NCBI GenBank assembly: GCA_027296665.1 | Contig: JAPUIV010000149.1 | Span: forward strand, 1 to 14,587 | Source of the DNA: Acidobacteriota bacterium | GTDB taxonomy: Bacteria > Acidobacteriota > Polarisedimenticolia > JAPUIV01 | DNA length: 14,587 nt | Direction of reading: 5' to 3' | In this document: piece by piece, positions 1 through 7,489 of the stretch | Numbering within the stretch: position 1 is the stretch's first letter | How the letters are laid out: each line of letters opens with the position of its first letter | Position numbers and translations under genes: made by a program | Notes under the pieces: generated by a model | The model's input: the letters and a program-made list of their open reading frames with translations, nothing else | The model's database searches: none | What the model was told of the DNA's origin: nothing

Positions 1-44
1 ATCCCCTTGCCTCTTTCGGGAAATACAACCAGAATCTCTGCCAT
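1..44 (-). CDS. Start of an unidentified protein (partial, leaves window)
   Basis: Only the first 14 codons are visible, reading MAEILVVFPERGKG. The ATG at 44-42 is preceded by a good purine-rich ribosome binding site (AAGGAGGG) about 5 bases upstream, so this looks like a true gene start rather than a chance ORF. It lies 72 bp downstream of the FHA-GAF phosphatase stop on the same strand, so it may be co-transcribed and could be functionally linked. Too little sequence is present to assign a family; no function is claimed. Confidence 0.6.
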   Translation of the reverse strand, partial: MAEILVVFPERGKG

Positions 45-116
45 GTTGCCCTCCTTCCCTTCCGGGAAAATGCAAAACGTTGTTGGATTCGACTCGGGAA
101 AAATTGTCAAACCAGA

Positions 117-1811
117 TCAAACACTCGCTCTCTGCAACACCACCATGGTGATGTCGTCGCTCTGGGGGGCGCCGGACTGGTGCTGCTGGATCTCCGCCAC
201 GATGGTCTGGATGATCTCGGAGGGCGATCCGCCTTGATTCTTTCTGAAAAGTTCGGATAGGCGTTCCAGGCCGAAGAAATCTTTCTTCCCATTTCTGGCT
301 TCGGTGACGCCGTCGCTGTAGCAGAGAAGGGTGTCTCCCGGCTCGAAGTTCACCATTCGCGCTTCGTAACGGTTATTCTCGAAACTGCCGACCGGTACTC
401 CTGTGGCGGGCAGAGTATCGGTTTTTCCTCCAGCCCGGAGGAGAATGGGCCAGTCGTGTCCCGCGTTGACGTACCTCAGGGAGTGGTCAGCCAGATCCAG
501 GATCCCCAGGAAGAAGGTCACGAACCGATTCGCGGGGATCTGCGGATAAAGCAACCGATTGAGCCGGATCACCGTCTCCTCGGGAGGAAGGTCGAGATGG
601 GTGAGGGCCCGCATGCTGGCCTGAAAGGTGCACATCAGCATCGCCGCCGACAGACCCTTTCCGGCGACGTCCCCCAGGCAGATGCCGAACCTGCCGCCTG
701 GCAGGCTCAGGAAGTCGAATGTGTCCCCTCCGACGGCAAGACAGGGAAGGCTGGTTCCGTGAAGAAGGTAGCCGGGGATTTCCGGCGCCTTCCGGGGAAG
801 CAGGTGTTGTTGAATCTCCGCGGCCTTGTGGAGTTCCTTTTCCAGGATGCGGATGGAGATCGTCTCGTCGAATAGACGTTGACGTTCGATCTTCACCGCG
901 GCGACGATTGCGAGGTGGGTGAGGACAAGAAGATCGGTCTGGTTGAACTGGTTCGGAATGTTCTGGTTGTCGACGTATATCAACCCGATCACCTTCCGGT
1001 GGTTCCACAGGGGGACGCACATGACCGACCGGATGTGGTGATCCTGCACGCTTATCTCCTGACCCAATCGCTCATCGATGAGGGCATCCGAGATCCGGAC
1101 CGACTCCCGTTTCCGGAAGGCGCGCTCGGTGACGGTTCGGCTGATCGTTATCGGTTGGCTCGATAGGCCCGCTGGAACCCGGATCACTTCGGGGACCAGC
1201 TCTCCTTTTTTTTCTAAAAACAAGATTCCCCGATCGAATCCGATCGCCTGATGCACGAAATCCATGATTTTGTTGAGGATCTCCTTGAAGGGCCGGTGGA
1301 AGATCAACTCTTTGTCGGCCTCGTAAATGATCCGGGCCGCCTTTTGCGAAATCGCCCCATGCATCCCCTTGGTGGGAAAAGGGGAAAGGGAAGGAAGGGA
1401 TCCTGACCCGGTGACCATGCCGAGGAGGGGATTCGTCGGGGTGGAGATGATCTCATCGATCGAGATGAAATCCGGCTCGCCGCCGAGAGGACGGTCCACG
1501 AACTCCACGGGAGAGGGAATCGATCCGTTGAAGATCAGGCAGGTTTTCCCCAGGCGGATGGAATCGCCGGCCTGGAGAAGGGTGGGTTCGGTGATCCTCT
1601 TTTCATTGAGGAAGGTCCCTACCTTGTTCCCGGCATCCAGGAGGGACCAGCCATCGGGACCGTGCTCGAGGATTGCGTGCTTGCGGGACACGAACGGATC
1701 GTCGAGGACGAGATCGCTCTCGGAGGCGCGTCCGATGCGGATCGACTCTCCGTCGATCTCGCGCCGGAAAATCTCCTTATCCGGAGAAACGATCATGAGA
1801 TAATCGAGCAT
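117..1811 (-). CDS. FHA-GAF-SpoIIE (PP2C-type) serine phosphatase, RsbU-like
   Basis: A 564-residue cytosolic signalling protein, probably a Ser/Thr phosphatase acting on an anti-sigma-factor antagonist or similar partner. An FHA phosphothreonine-binding domain spans about residues 20-95, with IGR at 26-28 and SRKH at 42-45; the usual NG of the later loop is VG here (64-65). A GAF sensor domain covers about 165-312. A helical linker (about 312-340, ending in the typical EIQQHLLP) leads to the SpoIIE/PP2C domain at about 345-562. The metal-binding signatures are intact: GGDTFDF (D363), GDVAGKG (D381), NAGH (449-452), YSDGVTEA (D500) and DDIT (552-555), so it should be active. The ATG at 1811 has AGGGG upstream. 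No STAS or anti-sigma gene is visible beside it, although the gene starting at 44 is unseen. It has its own likely promoter at 1912-1941. The input signal and target are unknown. Confidence 0.93.
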   Translation of the reverse strand: MLDYLMIVSPDKEIFRREIDGESIRIGRASESDLVLDDPFVSRKHAILEHGPDGWSLLDAGNKVGTFLNEKRITEPTLLQAGDSIRLGKTCLIFNGSIPSPVEFVDRPLGGEPDFISIDEIISTPTNPLLGMVTGSGSLPSLSPFPTKGMHGAISQKAARIIYEADKELIFHRPFKEILNKIMDFVHQAIGFDRGILFLEKKGELVPEVIRVPAGLSSQPITISRTVTERAFRKRESVRISDALIDERLGQEISVQDHHIRSVMCVPLWNHRKVIGLIYVDNQNIPNQFNQTDLLVLTHLAIVAAVKIERQRLFDETISIRILEKELHKAAEIQQHLLPRKAPEIPGYLLHGTSLPCLAVGGDTFDFLSLPGGRFGICLGDVAGKGLSAAMLMCTFQASMRALTHLDLPPEETVIRLNRLLYPQIPANRFVTFFLGILDLADHSLRYVNAGHDWPILLRAGGKTDTLPATGVPVGSFENNRYEARMVNFEPGDTLLCYSDGVTEARNGKKDFFGLERLSELFRKNQGGSPSEIIQTIVAEIQQHQSGAPQSDDITMVVLQRASV

Positions 1812-1858
1812 GGGGGCCCCTAAAACCCCGATGGATCACCCAGTCTCGGATACCGATA

Positions 1859-1920
1859 GCCTACAATACAGTCCAAATATCAGGCCGATGATATGGGAAT
1901 AATCTGCGAGGATTGTAGGC
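1859..1920. repeat. Nested inverted repeats over the phosphatase promoter
   Basis: The outer arms GCCTACAAT (1859-1867) and ATTGTAGGC (1912-1920) are a perfect 9-bp inverted repeat separated by 44 bp. Inside lies a second inverted repeat, ATATCA (1877-1882) and TGATAT (1889-1894), around a 6-bp centre. The right outer arm contains the -10 box of the minus-strand promoter. This may be a two-site operator, a hairpin in read-through RNA from thyX, or a small palindromic repeat element. No clear target-site duplication flanks it. Confidence 0.55.
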
Positions 1921-1941
1921 CGGATCGACGAGAATTGTCAA
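1912..1941 (-). promoter_or_regulatory. Sigma70-like promoter for the FHA-GAF phosphatase gene
   Basis: On the minus strand a perfect TTGACA (1941-1936) is followed after 18 bp by TACAAT (1917-1912), 5 of 6 matches to the -10 consensus. Transcription would begin near 1905 and give a leader of roughly 95 bases before the ATG at 1811. The -10 box lies inside one arm of a 9-bp inverted repeat, which suggests the promoter may be controlled by a bound regulator. Sequence match only. Confidence 0.6.
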
Positions 1942-1976
1942 CAGGGAGAAGGGGCAACCGGGGAAGGCGGCCCTTC

Positions 1977-3590
1977 TCAGATCCGCCGGTGGTAATCCCG
2001 GAGATCGTAGGTCCAGACTCTCTCGCCGCAGTACCGTTTGCCCTCCGGGCAGACCGGCGCTGTTCGGGCGAGGTCCCGGATCCCGCAGGGGGGAAGCAGG
2101 TATCGGCCGATCAAGGGGTTCACCTCGCGGATCTGCAACGCCTCGTCCACCGATGCCTGCCAGATCTCTTCCTGCGCGTTGTAGCACAGGCGCATCGCGA
2201 GTTTGTGCCGCAGGTTCAAGAGATCGGTCGACTCGGTGAACCGGATCGAGGTGGCATTCGGAAGCAGGTACAGGGCGAACTCGTCGGGTACGCCCCGTTT
2301 GCGAAGCAGGCGGATCCCTTCCCACGATTTCTCCATCGCCTCGACGAATCGTTTCCGGATCGCCGGGTCGGAGTCTACCAGGGGAGGCAGGATGAAATCG
2401 GGGTCCCCGGTCAGGTGGGCGGCGAGGATCGGCCGGGAGGCCGGAGTCATCCGGTGCCTCTGGTTCTGGGAGTCGGCGGTGTGGCTCATCTTCTTGCGGA
2501 AGGTGTAGCGGGGATGATGCAGGGCCCGGGTCAGCTTGGAGACGGTATCGAGGTTCAGATTCTCACCGAGGTAGCGGTTCCGTGAGGGGTCGAGGGCCAG
2601 GGCGATCGCCTCCGGATCGTTCAGCCGGGAACGGCTCAGGCCCAGGACCTCCCGGACCGACTGAGCCAGCAGGGCCTCGTTGTCCAGGGGGCGGCCGACC
2701 ATCCGGGAGACCTTGCCCTCCAGGCTGGAATCGAATTCTTTTAAGAAGGATACGGTTTCCTGGTCATCCTGCCCGTTGCCCCATTTCATGAGGGCGAGAT
2801 GCTCGGGGGTCTCGGCCAGGGGGATTGGCTCTTCCAGTACGATCTTGTAATTCTCGTCGATCTGGAGGACCGCCTCGACCATCTTGCGTATGACGATCCG
2901 CTGCTCGAGGGGGGTGTCGAATTGCTCGCACATCCGATGGTATCGCAGCAGGGTGATGCCGCTGATGGTGTGATACAGGTGCGCGAAGGTGGCGACCGGC
3001 AGGACATATCTCGCCACTTCGAGGCTCTTCTTCTCGATCGATTTCCGGTACTTTTCAGGTTGGCGCCGCCGGCCCCGGAACCGGCGGAAATATTCCGCTT
3101 CCACGAGGGGGAACAGCAACCTGTTCAACTCCCGGTAGGCGGAATGCTGGTGTTCGACCGTTTGCAGGTAGATCCGGAGCGCTGATTCCTCCAGGGGAGG
3201 GACGGCGAACTGGCCCTGTTTCACCTCGACGTACCGCTGGCTGACCTGTTCCGAGTTGTAAAAAGGATGGCTATGGAGAAACGACCAGAGGAATTGCCGG
3301 GAGACCCGGTTGAGGGTGAACTGGAAGTGAGCGTGCTGAAGCGTGGTGTGATGGCCGGCCTGGAACAGATCCCTGGCGAGATTATCGCGCCTCCGGGCCT
3401 TCTCCTTCCGATCGGCCGGATCGGGGAGGTCATCCCCGGCCACATCCGCCTCGGTGATGATGCCCTCGGAGGAATAACAGGTGCGGGCCGTCGCTACCAT
3501 GTTGTCGAACGGCCGGGAGAAGGCCTTGGTGAGCCGGATATCGGGCTCCGGAGACAGGAATTTGTTCTCCCTTTTCATTCTATCGGGCAT
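1977..3590 (-). CDS. thyX: Flavin-dependent thymidylate synthase, tandem two-domain form
   Basis: ThyX makes dTMP from dUMP using FAD, NADPH and methylene-tetrahydrofolate. With the ATG at 3590 the protein has 537 residues, roughly twice a usual ThyX (about 220-270), because two ThyX-like units follow each other. Unit 1 (about 18-250) keeps the GHxTxxxH region (79-86), SQRYV (117-121) and ARYVLP (193-198), but the RHR that normally precedes SxxSQRY is replaced by LHS near 105-107. Unit 2 (about 345-537) has the canonical QRHRMTPASRP (377-387), LLPNA (442-446) and RLCYNAQEEI (467-476), which should bind dUMP/FAD. Three cysteines (C502, C514, C521) follow. The open frame runs upstream to 3830, but that part lies over the divergent helicase gene and promoter; ATG 3590 has GGAG 4 bases before it, and ATG 3578 is the alternative. 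No TATA-like promoter is obvious on this strand. Confidence 0.9.
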   Translation of the reverse strand: MPDRMKRENKFLSPEPDIRLTKAFSRPFDNMVATARTCYSSEGIITEADVAGDDLPDPADRKEKARRRDNLARDLFQAGHHTTLQHAHFQFTLNRVSRQFLWSFLHSHPFYNSEQVSQRYVEVKQGQFAVPPLEESALRIYLQTVEHQHSAYRELNRLLFPLVEAEYFRRFRGRRRQPEKYRKSIEKKSLEVARYVLPVATFAHLYHTISGITLLRYHRMCEQFDTPLEQRIVIRKMVEAVLQIDENYKIVLEEPIPLAETPEHLALMKWGNGQDDQETVSFLKEFDSSLEGKVSRMVGRPLDNEALLAQSVREVLGLSRSRLNDPEAIALALDPSRNRYLGENLNLDTVSKLTRALHHPRYTFRKKMSHTADSQNQRHRMTPASRPILAAHLTGDPDFILPPLVDSDPAIRKRFVEAMEKSWEGIRLLRKRGVPDEFALYLLPNATSIRFTESTDLLNLRHKLAMRLCYNAQEEIWQASVDEALQIREVNPLIGRYLLPPCGIRDLARTAPVCPEGKRYCGERVWTYDLRDYHRRI

Positions 3591-3641
3591 TCTACTCCAT
3601 TTTTGACCTTTCCAGCGAGAGATGGGGCCGGTCGCCCGGTT

Positions 3642-3669
3642 TTGCGTCCCGGGAGAATCGATATATAAT
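3642..3669 (+). promoter_or_regulatory. Sigma70-like promoter for the helicase operon
   Basis: A perfect TATAAT (3664-3669) is preceded after 16 bp by TTGCGT (3642-3647), a partial -35. Transcription would start near 3676, giving a leader of about 60 bases. It lies in the 148-bp divergent gap between thyX and the helicase gene and is the only strong plus-strand promoter seen before the five closely spaced genes that follow. Confidence 0.6.
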
Positions 3670-3677
3670 GCACGATT

Positions 3678-3698
3678 CGTCCGGAAGGTTCCGGAACG
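3678..3698 (+). promoter_or_regulatory. Palindrome in the helicase leader
   Basis: CCGGAA (3681-3686) and TTCCGG (3689-3694) form a perfect inverted repeat around GG, extended by CGT before and ACG after with one bulged A. GTTCCGGAAC (3688-3697) is itself a perfect 10-bp palindrome. It sits at the predicted transcript start, so it could be an operator or a 5'-end RNA hairpin. Its role is not known. Confidence 0.4.
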
Positions 3699-3738
3699 CC
3701 AACCAGGAAGGAGCAAAAATCTCTTGGAAGAAAAAACC

Positions 3739-5325
3739 ATGAATCCGGAGGGGGAAACGGGATTCGACCAGTTTTCCCTCAGCCATGGGATACTCAAGTC
3801 GATCGAAGAAATGGGGTATTTGATCCCCACCGAGGTCCAGGCGCAGACGATCCCGAAGGTGTTCGCCGGAAAGGACCTGATCGTCCAGTCCCGGACCGGG
3901 ACCGGGAAGACCGCCGCCTATGGCATTCCGGTGCTCGAGCTGATCGATCCCGGCATGCTGCTGGTCCAGGCCCTGGTTCTGACCCCCACGCGGGAGCTGG
4001 CCCTGCAGGTCGGGGAGGAGCTGAGCCGCATCGGCAAGGACCGTCGCGTGCGCAGCCTCATCGTTTATGGCGGCGATTCGATGGATCGGCAGATCGAGGG
4101 GATCCGGGAAGGGGCCCAGGTCATCATCGGGACCCCGGGACGGATCCTGGATCACCTGAAACGAAAGACCCTCTCCTTCAGCTCGGTGAAAACGCTGGTC
4201 CTGGACGAGGCGGATCGAATGCTGGACATGGGGTTCTACCGCGACATGAAGATGATCTTCGATTACCTGCCTGCCCGGCGCCAGACCCTTCTGTTCTCCG
4301 CCACCTTTCCCAAGGAGATCGATGCCCTAACCTACAACTATCTCAACGAGCCCGAACGCCTCTTGCTGAGCCAGGATTATGTCTACGTGAAAGAGGTTGA
4401 GCATATCTATTACATCACCAACCAGATGCACAAGGAACGGAATCTCTTCAAGCTTCTAGTTACCGAATCCCCGGCCGCGGCGATGATCTTCTGCAATACC
4501 CGGGCGGAGACCCGGCAGGTGTTTCAGTACCTGTGGAAGCGCGGGGTTCCCCTGGAGATGCTTTCCAGCGATCTGCCTCAGAAAAAACGGGAACGGGTGA
4601 TGGAAAGCCTGCGGAGGAAGGAAGTCCGTTTCCTGGTCACCACCGATGTGGCCGCCCGCGGGATCGACATCCAGGACCTGAGCCACGTGTTCATATTCTC
4701 CACCCCCTCAAGCCCCGACCAGTATGTCCATCGCGCCGGCCGTACCGGCCGGGCCGGGAAATCGGGAAAGGCGATCACCCTGCTCGGGGCCACCGATCTG
4801 ATCCATTTCAACCGGATGGTCAAAACCAATGAACTTCAGGTCACCGAGGCGGATTTCCCTTCCGACGAGGCGGTTCAGGAGATCCTGGGAAAGAAGAGGA
4901 TGGAGGAACTGGTGATACGTTCCCGTTCGGTCCTGCCGGAGGACCGGGAGGAGAACGAGGGACTGGCCCGGGCCGTTCTGGAGCGGAAGGACGTGAGATT
5001 GCAGGTTCTGACCATGCTCCTGCGCGATTACCAGGAACGGCAGGCCCGGCAGGAACAGAAAATCCCGGAATCGGCCGGCGCCATCGAGGAGTCGGGTAGG
5101 GTCCCGCGACGGGGTGCCCCCCGCGGCCGGCCTGGGGGAAGGTCATCCCGCCGGCCCGGAGAAGGTCCCGGGATCGTCAGCGAAGTAAGCCAGCGGGTCG
5201 ATTCCCCGTCTGGAACCGGGCGAAGACGCCGTCCCCGGCGCCGCCGTTCCTCGAGCGGCGGGCCTCGCACGGGAGCCCAGGGTGGAACCGGCAGCGGCGA
5301 ATCGACCGGGAAGGCCTCCGCCTGA
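3739..5325 (+). CDS. DEAD-box ATP-dependent RNA helicase
   Basis: A 528-residue ATP-dependent RNA helicase that remodels RNA or RNPs in the cytosol (ribosome assembly, mRNA decay or cold adaptation are typical roles). All core motifs are visible: Q motif with TEVQ (31-34), Walker A SRTGTGKT (51-58), PTRELALQ (83-90), TPGR (132-135), DEAD (156-159), SAT (187-189), FCNTR (251-255), TTDVAARGIDI (301-311) and HRAGRTGRAG (331-340). The tail from about 450 is low-complexity and rich in Arg, Gly, Pro and Ser, as in RNA-binding tails of such helicases; a short basic run lies at 495-503. The ATG at 3739 has GGAAG 8 bases upstream. An in-frame TTG at 3724 with AAGGAG about 10 bases before it is the alternative start. 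The frame is open upstream to 3622, but those codons overlap the promoter. It is the first gene of a probable five-gene operon; the next gene starts 4 bases after its stop. The subfamily cannot be fixed from sequence alone. Confidence 0.95.
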   Translation: MNPEGETGFDQFSLSHGILKSIEEMGYLIPTEVQAQTIPKVFAGKDLIVQSRTGTGKTAAYGIPVLELIDPGMLLVQALVLTPTRELALQVGEELSRIGKDRRVRSLIVYGGDSMDRQIEGIREGAQVIIGTPGRILDHLKRKTLSFSSVKTLVLDEADRMLDMGFYRDMKMIFDYLPARRQTLLFSATFPKEIDALTYNYLNEPERLLLSQDYVYVKEVEHIYYITNQMHKERNLFKLLVTESPAAAMIFCNTRAETRQVFQYLWKRGVPLEMLSSDLPQKKRERVMESLRRKEVRFLVTTDVAARGIDIQDLSHVFIFSTPSSPDQYVHRAGRTGRAGKSGKAITLLGATDLIHFNRMVKTNELQVTEADFPSDEAVQEILGKKRMEELVIRSRSVLPEDREENEGLARAVLERKDVRLQVLTMLLRDYQERQARQEQKIPESAGAIEESGRVPRRGAPRGRPGGRSSRRPGEGPGIVSEVSQRVDSPSGTGRRRRPRRRRSSSGGPRTGAQGGTGSGESTGKASA

Positions 5326-5329
5326 GCCG

Positions 5330-6127
5330 ATGATCTCCCAAAAACCACGAACCATCGCATGGCCGGTCCGGGCCCTTGCCGTTTCGATCCTTCTGTGCCT
5401 GTTCGCCGGCACCCTGCCTGTCCTTGGCCAGGAGATTCCGCCCCGATCCAACCGCTCCGTCAACGATTATGCCGGTGTCCTGCAACCGGCCGAACGGGAC
5501 GCGCTGGAGGCATTGAACCGGGAAGTCTGGGCCCGATCGAAGGTGGCAATCACCGTCGTGGTGATTGACGACCTGGGCGGTTTCCCCATCGAGGACTACG
5601 CCAATCGCCTGGGACGGGCCTGGGGGATCGGATCCCGTCAGGAGAACCGGGGGATCCTGTTTCTCATCGCCATCAAGGACCGGCGGGTCCGGATCGAGAA
5701 CGGATACGGTGTGGAGGGCTACCTTCCCGACGGCAGGGTAGGTGAGATCATCCGAGAGGACGTGATCCCCCACTTCAAGCAAGATGATTATTCTCGCGGC
5801 ATCGTGCAGGGGAATTTGCGGCTGGCGGAGTTGACCGCCCGCGAGTTTGGGTTCGAGTTGACCGCGGCTGCAGCTCCCGCGGCGCGGCGGGGGGCTCAGG
5901 GAAGAGGAGGCCGCCGGGGCCGGTCGGTCCTGGGAACGATCTTCAGCCTTCTCTTCCTGGTGTTTTTCGTCATTTTCGCCATCCGCCACCCCTTTCTGGC
6001 TCTCCTCCTGGTCTCCGGCATGGGGGGCAGGCGGGGCGGGTTCTCCTCCGGGGGGTTCGGGGGCGGCGGCTTTGGCGGGTTCGGAGGGGGTTCCTTTGGC
6101 GGCGGCGGCGCCTCGGGAAGCTGGTAA
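5330..6127 (+). CDS. TPM-domain (YgcG/Psb32 family) membrane protein
   Basis: A 265-residue exported, membrane-anchored protein. Residues 1-33 form a signal peptide (basic start, hydrophobic 14-30, likely cleavage around VLG/QE). The TPM domain spans about 43-175, beginning VNDYAGVL (44-51), with AWGIG (97-101), RGILFLIA (107-114) and NGYGVEGYLPD (124-134), all characteristic of the family. A transmembrane segment lies at about 200-218, followed by a hydrophobic stretch (219-230) and a Gly/Ser/Phe-rich tail ending GASGSW. TPM proteins are linked to membrane stress and assembly, but the biochemical role is uncertain. The ATG at 5330 is 4 bases after the helicase stop and lacks a good ribosome binding site, which suggests translational coupling; an earlier in-frame ATG at 5282 lies inside the helicase gene and would spoil the signal peptide. 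LemA, a frequent genomic partner, is two genes downstream. Confidence 0.87.
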   Translation: MISQKPRTIAWPVRALAVSILLCLFAGTLPVLGQEIPPRSNRSVNDYAGVLQPAERDALEALNREVWARSKVAITVVVIDDLGGFPIEDYANRLGRAWGIGSRQENRGILFLIAIKDRRVRIENGYGVEGYLPDGRVGEIIREDVIPHFKQDDYSRGIVQGNLRLAELTAREFGFELTAAAAPAARRGAQGRGGRRGRSVLGTIFSLLFLVFFVIFAIRHPFLALLLVSGMGGRRGGFSSGGFGGGGFGGFGGGSFGGGGASGSW

Positions 6128-6142
6128 CCAGACAAGGAAGGA

Positions 6143-6883
6143 ATGATGAAGCAAGAGAATGCCTTGAACCGGTTGGTGGCCGATCTCACGAAATTATACG
6201 GGGAGGATCTCCTCGCCGTGATCCTGTTCGGATCGGCGGCGCGGGGAGACCACGCGGGAAAGTCTTCGGACCTGAACGTTCTAGCGGTCCTGAAGGATCT
6301 CGATCTGGAGTTTCTCGAACGCGCCAGCGGAACCGCCATCCGGTGGACGAGGCAGGGGAACCAGCCGATCCTGTTCTTCACCCCCGCCCTCATCGAGGAG
6401 TCGCGCGACGTGTTCCCGATGGAATTCCTCGACATCCGGGATTCCCACCGGGTCCTTGCCGGGAATGATTTTTTCGCAACGGTGGATGTGGCGCCGGGGA
6501 ACCTGCGCCTGCAATGTGAGACCGAGTTGAAGGGGAAAACCCTCCAGCTTCGTGAGCGTTACCTGCTGGGGCACGGGAAGAAACGGGAACTACGCCAGAT
6601 CCTGGCCGGTTCCTTTTCGTCGATCATGACGATCTGCCGGGGCGTCCTGCGGCTCGCGGGGGAGGCGAAGCGGGTGGCCAATGAAGAAGTGATCCGGTCG
6701 GTGTGCCGGCGTTTCGACCTGGCGAAGGGGCCGTTCCACCGGGTCCTCGCCCTCAAAAAAGGAGGGCCGCCCGGATCCCTGGAAGATATCAAGGATCTGT
6801 ATCGGGACTATTATGGAGAGCTCAGGAAGCTTCAATCGCAGGTGGATCGCCTCGAGACCGGCGGTTCGCCGACCGTTGATTAG
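6143..6883 (+). CDS. Nucleotidyltransferase-fold protein with degenerate metal site
   Basis: A 246-residue soluble protein. The N-terminal third resembles the polymerase-beta nucleotidyltransferase domain: ILFGSAARGD (27-36) is the GS signature, followed by SSDLNVLAVL (41-50) where active enzymes usually have DxD. Here the second acidic residue is Asn (N45, codon AAC at 6275-6277), and no clear third catalytic acid stands on the later strand near QPILFF. Catalysis is therefore doubtful; it may be a pseudoenzyme or a binding protein. The rest (about 100-240) looks helical and ends in a probable coiled region. The start has ATGATG at 6143-6148 behind AAGGAAGGA; the second ATG has the better spacing, so the true protein may be one residue shorter. 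It lies 15 bases after the TPM gene and 10 before lemA. The function is unknown. Confidence 0.8.
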   Translation: MMKQENALNRLVADLTKLYGEDLLAVILFGSAARGDHAGKSSDLNVLAVLKDLDLEFLERASGTAIRWTRQGNQPILFFTPALIEESRDVFPMEFLDIRDSHRVLAGNDFFATVDVAPGNLRLQCETELKGKTLQLRERYLLGHGKKRELRQILAGSFSSIMTICRGVLRLAGEAKRVANEEVIRSVCRRFDLAKGPFHRVLALKKGGPPGSLEDIKDLYRDYYGELRKLQSQVDRLETGGSPTVD

Positions 6884-6893
6884 GAGGGGAACG

Positions 6894-7481
6894 ATGTCAA
6901 TGCGAAAGCCGGTGATAATCGGTTGCGCCGCTCTAGGCGCGGTGGCTTTGATCGGACTGGTGATCCTGTCCGTTTTGGTCGGGAAGTACAATGGGATGGT
7001 CCGGCTGGGCGAGTCGGTAGACAACGGCTGGGCACAAGTAGAAAATGTCCTGCAGCGGCGGTCCGATCTGATTCCGAATCTGGTGGCCACCGTGAAGGGG
7101 ATCGCCGCCCAGGAGAAGGAGATCTTCGAGAACGTGGCGGCGGCCAGATCCCGGCTGGCCGGGGCCGCATCGCCGGGAGAGGCGGCTGCCGCCAACGCCG
7201 GCCTCACGGGCGCTCTCGGGCGGCTGCTGGCGATCGTGGAGAACTATCCCCAGCTGCGATCAAGCGAGAACTTTCTCCGGCTCCAGGACGAGCTGGCCGG
7301 AACCGAGAACCGGATCGCGGTCGAGCGGCGCGGATACAACGACCTGGTCCGCCAGTACAACACCTACATCAAGCAGTTCCCGAACCGGATGCTCGCCGGA
7401 TGGTTCCAATTCCAGCCCCGGGAGTTTTTCCAGGCGGAGGAGGGAGCCCGCGAGGTACCCAAGGTCGACTTTACCGGTTAA
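6894..7481 (+). CDS. lemA: LemA family membrane protein
   Basis: A 195-residue LemA protein with a short N-terminal segment, one transmembrane helix (about 8-30) and a long helical domain outside the membrane. Signature positions are clear: YNGMV (32-36), VDNGWAQVENVLQRRSDLIP (42-61), NLVATVKG (62-69), EKEIF (74-78), AARSRL (83-88), ENYPQLRSSENF (116-127), QDELAGTENRI (131-141), YNTYIKQFP (155-163). The ATG at 6894 has AGGAGGGG at 6882-6889; the longer open frame from 6813 lies within the preceding gene. The molecular role of LemA is not settled; it commonly occurs with TPM/YgcG proteins, as here with one gene between them. Confidence 0.95.
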   Translation: MSMRKPVIIGCAALGAVALIGLVILSVLVGKYNGMVRLGESVDNGWAQVENVLQRRSDLIPNLVATVKGIAAQEKEIFENVAAARSRLAGAASPGEAAAANAGLTGALGRLLAIVENYPQLRSSENFLRLQDELAGTENRIAVERRGYNDLVRQYNTYIKQFPNRMLAGWFQFQPREFFQAEEGAREVPKVDFTG

Positions 7482-7489
7482 AATAACGC

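Noticed and set aside
82..110. TTGACA on the minus strand (110-105) as a promoter for the gene starting at 44
   Set aside because: No acceptable -10 box lies at a 16-18 bp distance; the gene may instead be read through from the phosphatase gene.
1963..1976. GAAGG/CCTTC hairpin just after thyX as a terminator
   Set aside because: Only 5 bp of stem and no T run follows on the minus strand.
1893..2585. Plus-strand open frame of 230 codons opposite the end of thyX
   Set aside because: Antisense to the motif-bearing second ThyX unit; no recognisable domain.
3591..3830. Upstream extension of the thyX frame
   Set aside because: It would run through the divergent helicase promoter and the first codons of the helicase; the extra residues have no ThyX similarity.
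6010..6124. G-rich repetitive stretch as a possible DNA repeat
   Set aside because: Fully explained by the Gly/Ser/Phe-rich tail common in TPM/YgcG proteins.
5177..6154. Minus-strand open frame of 325 codons opposite the TPM gene
   Set aside because: Antisense to a gene with clear signal peptide and domain; composition is typical of a shadow frame and it has no family motifs.
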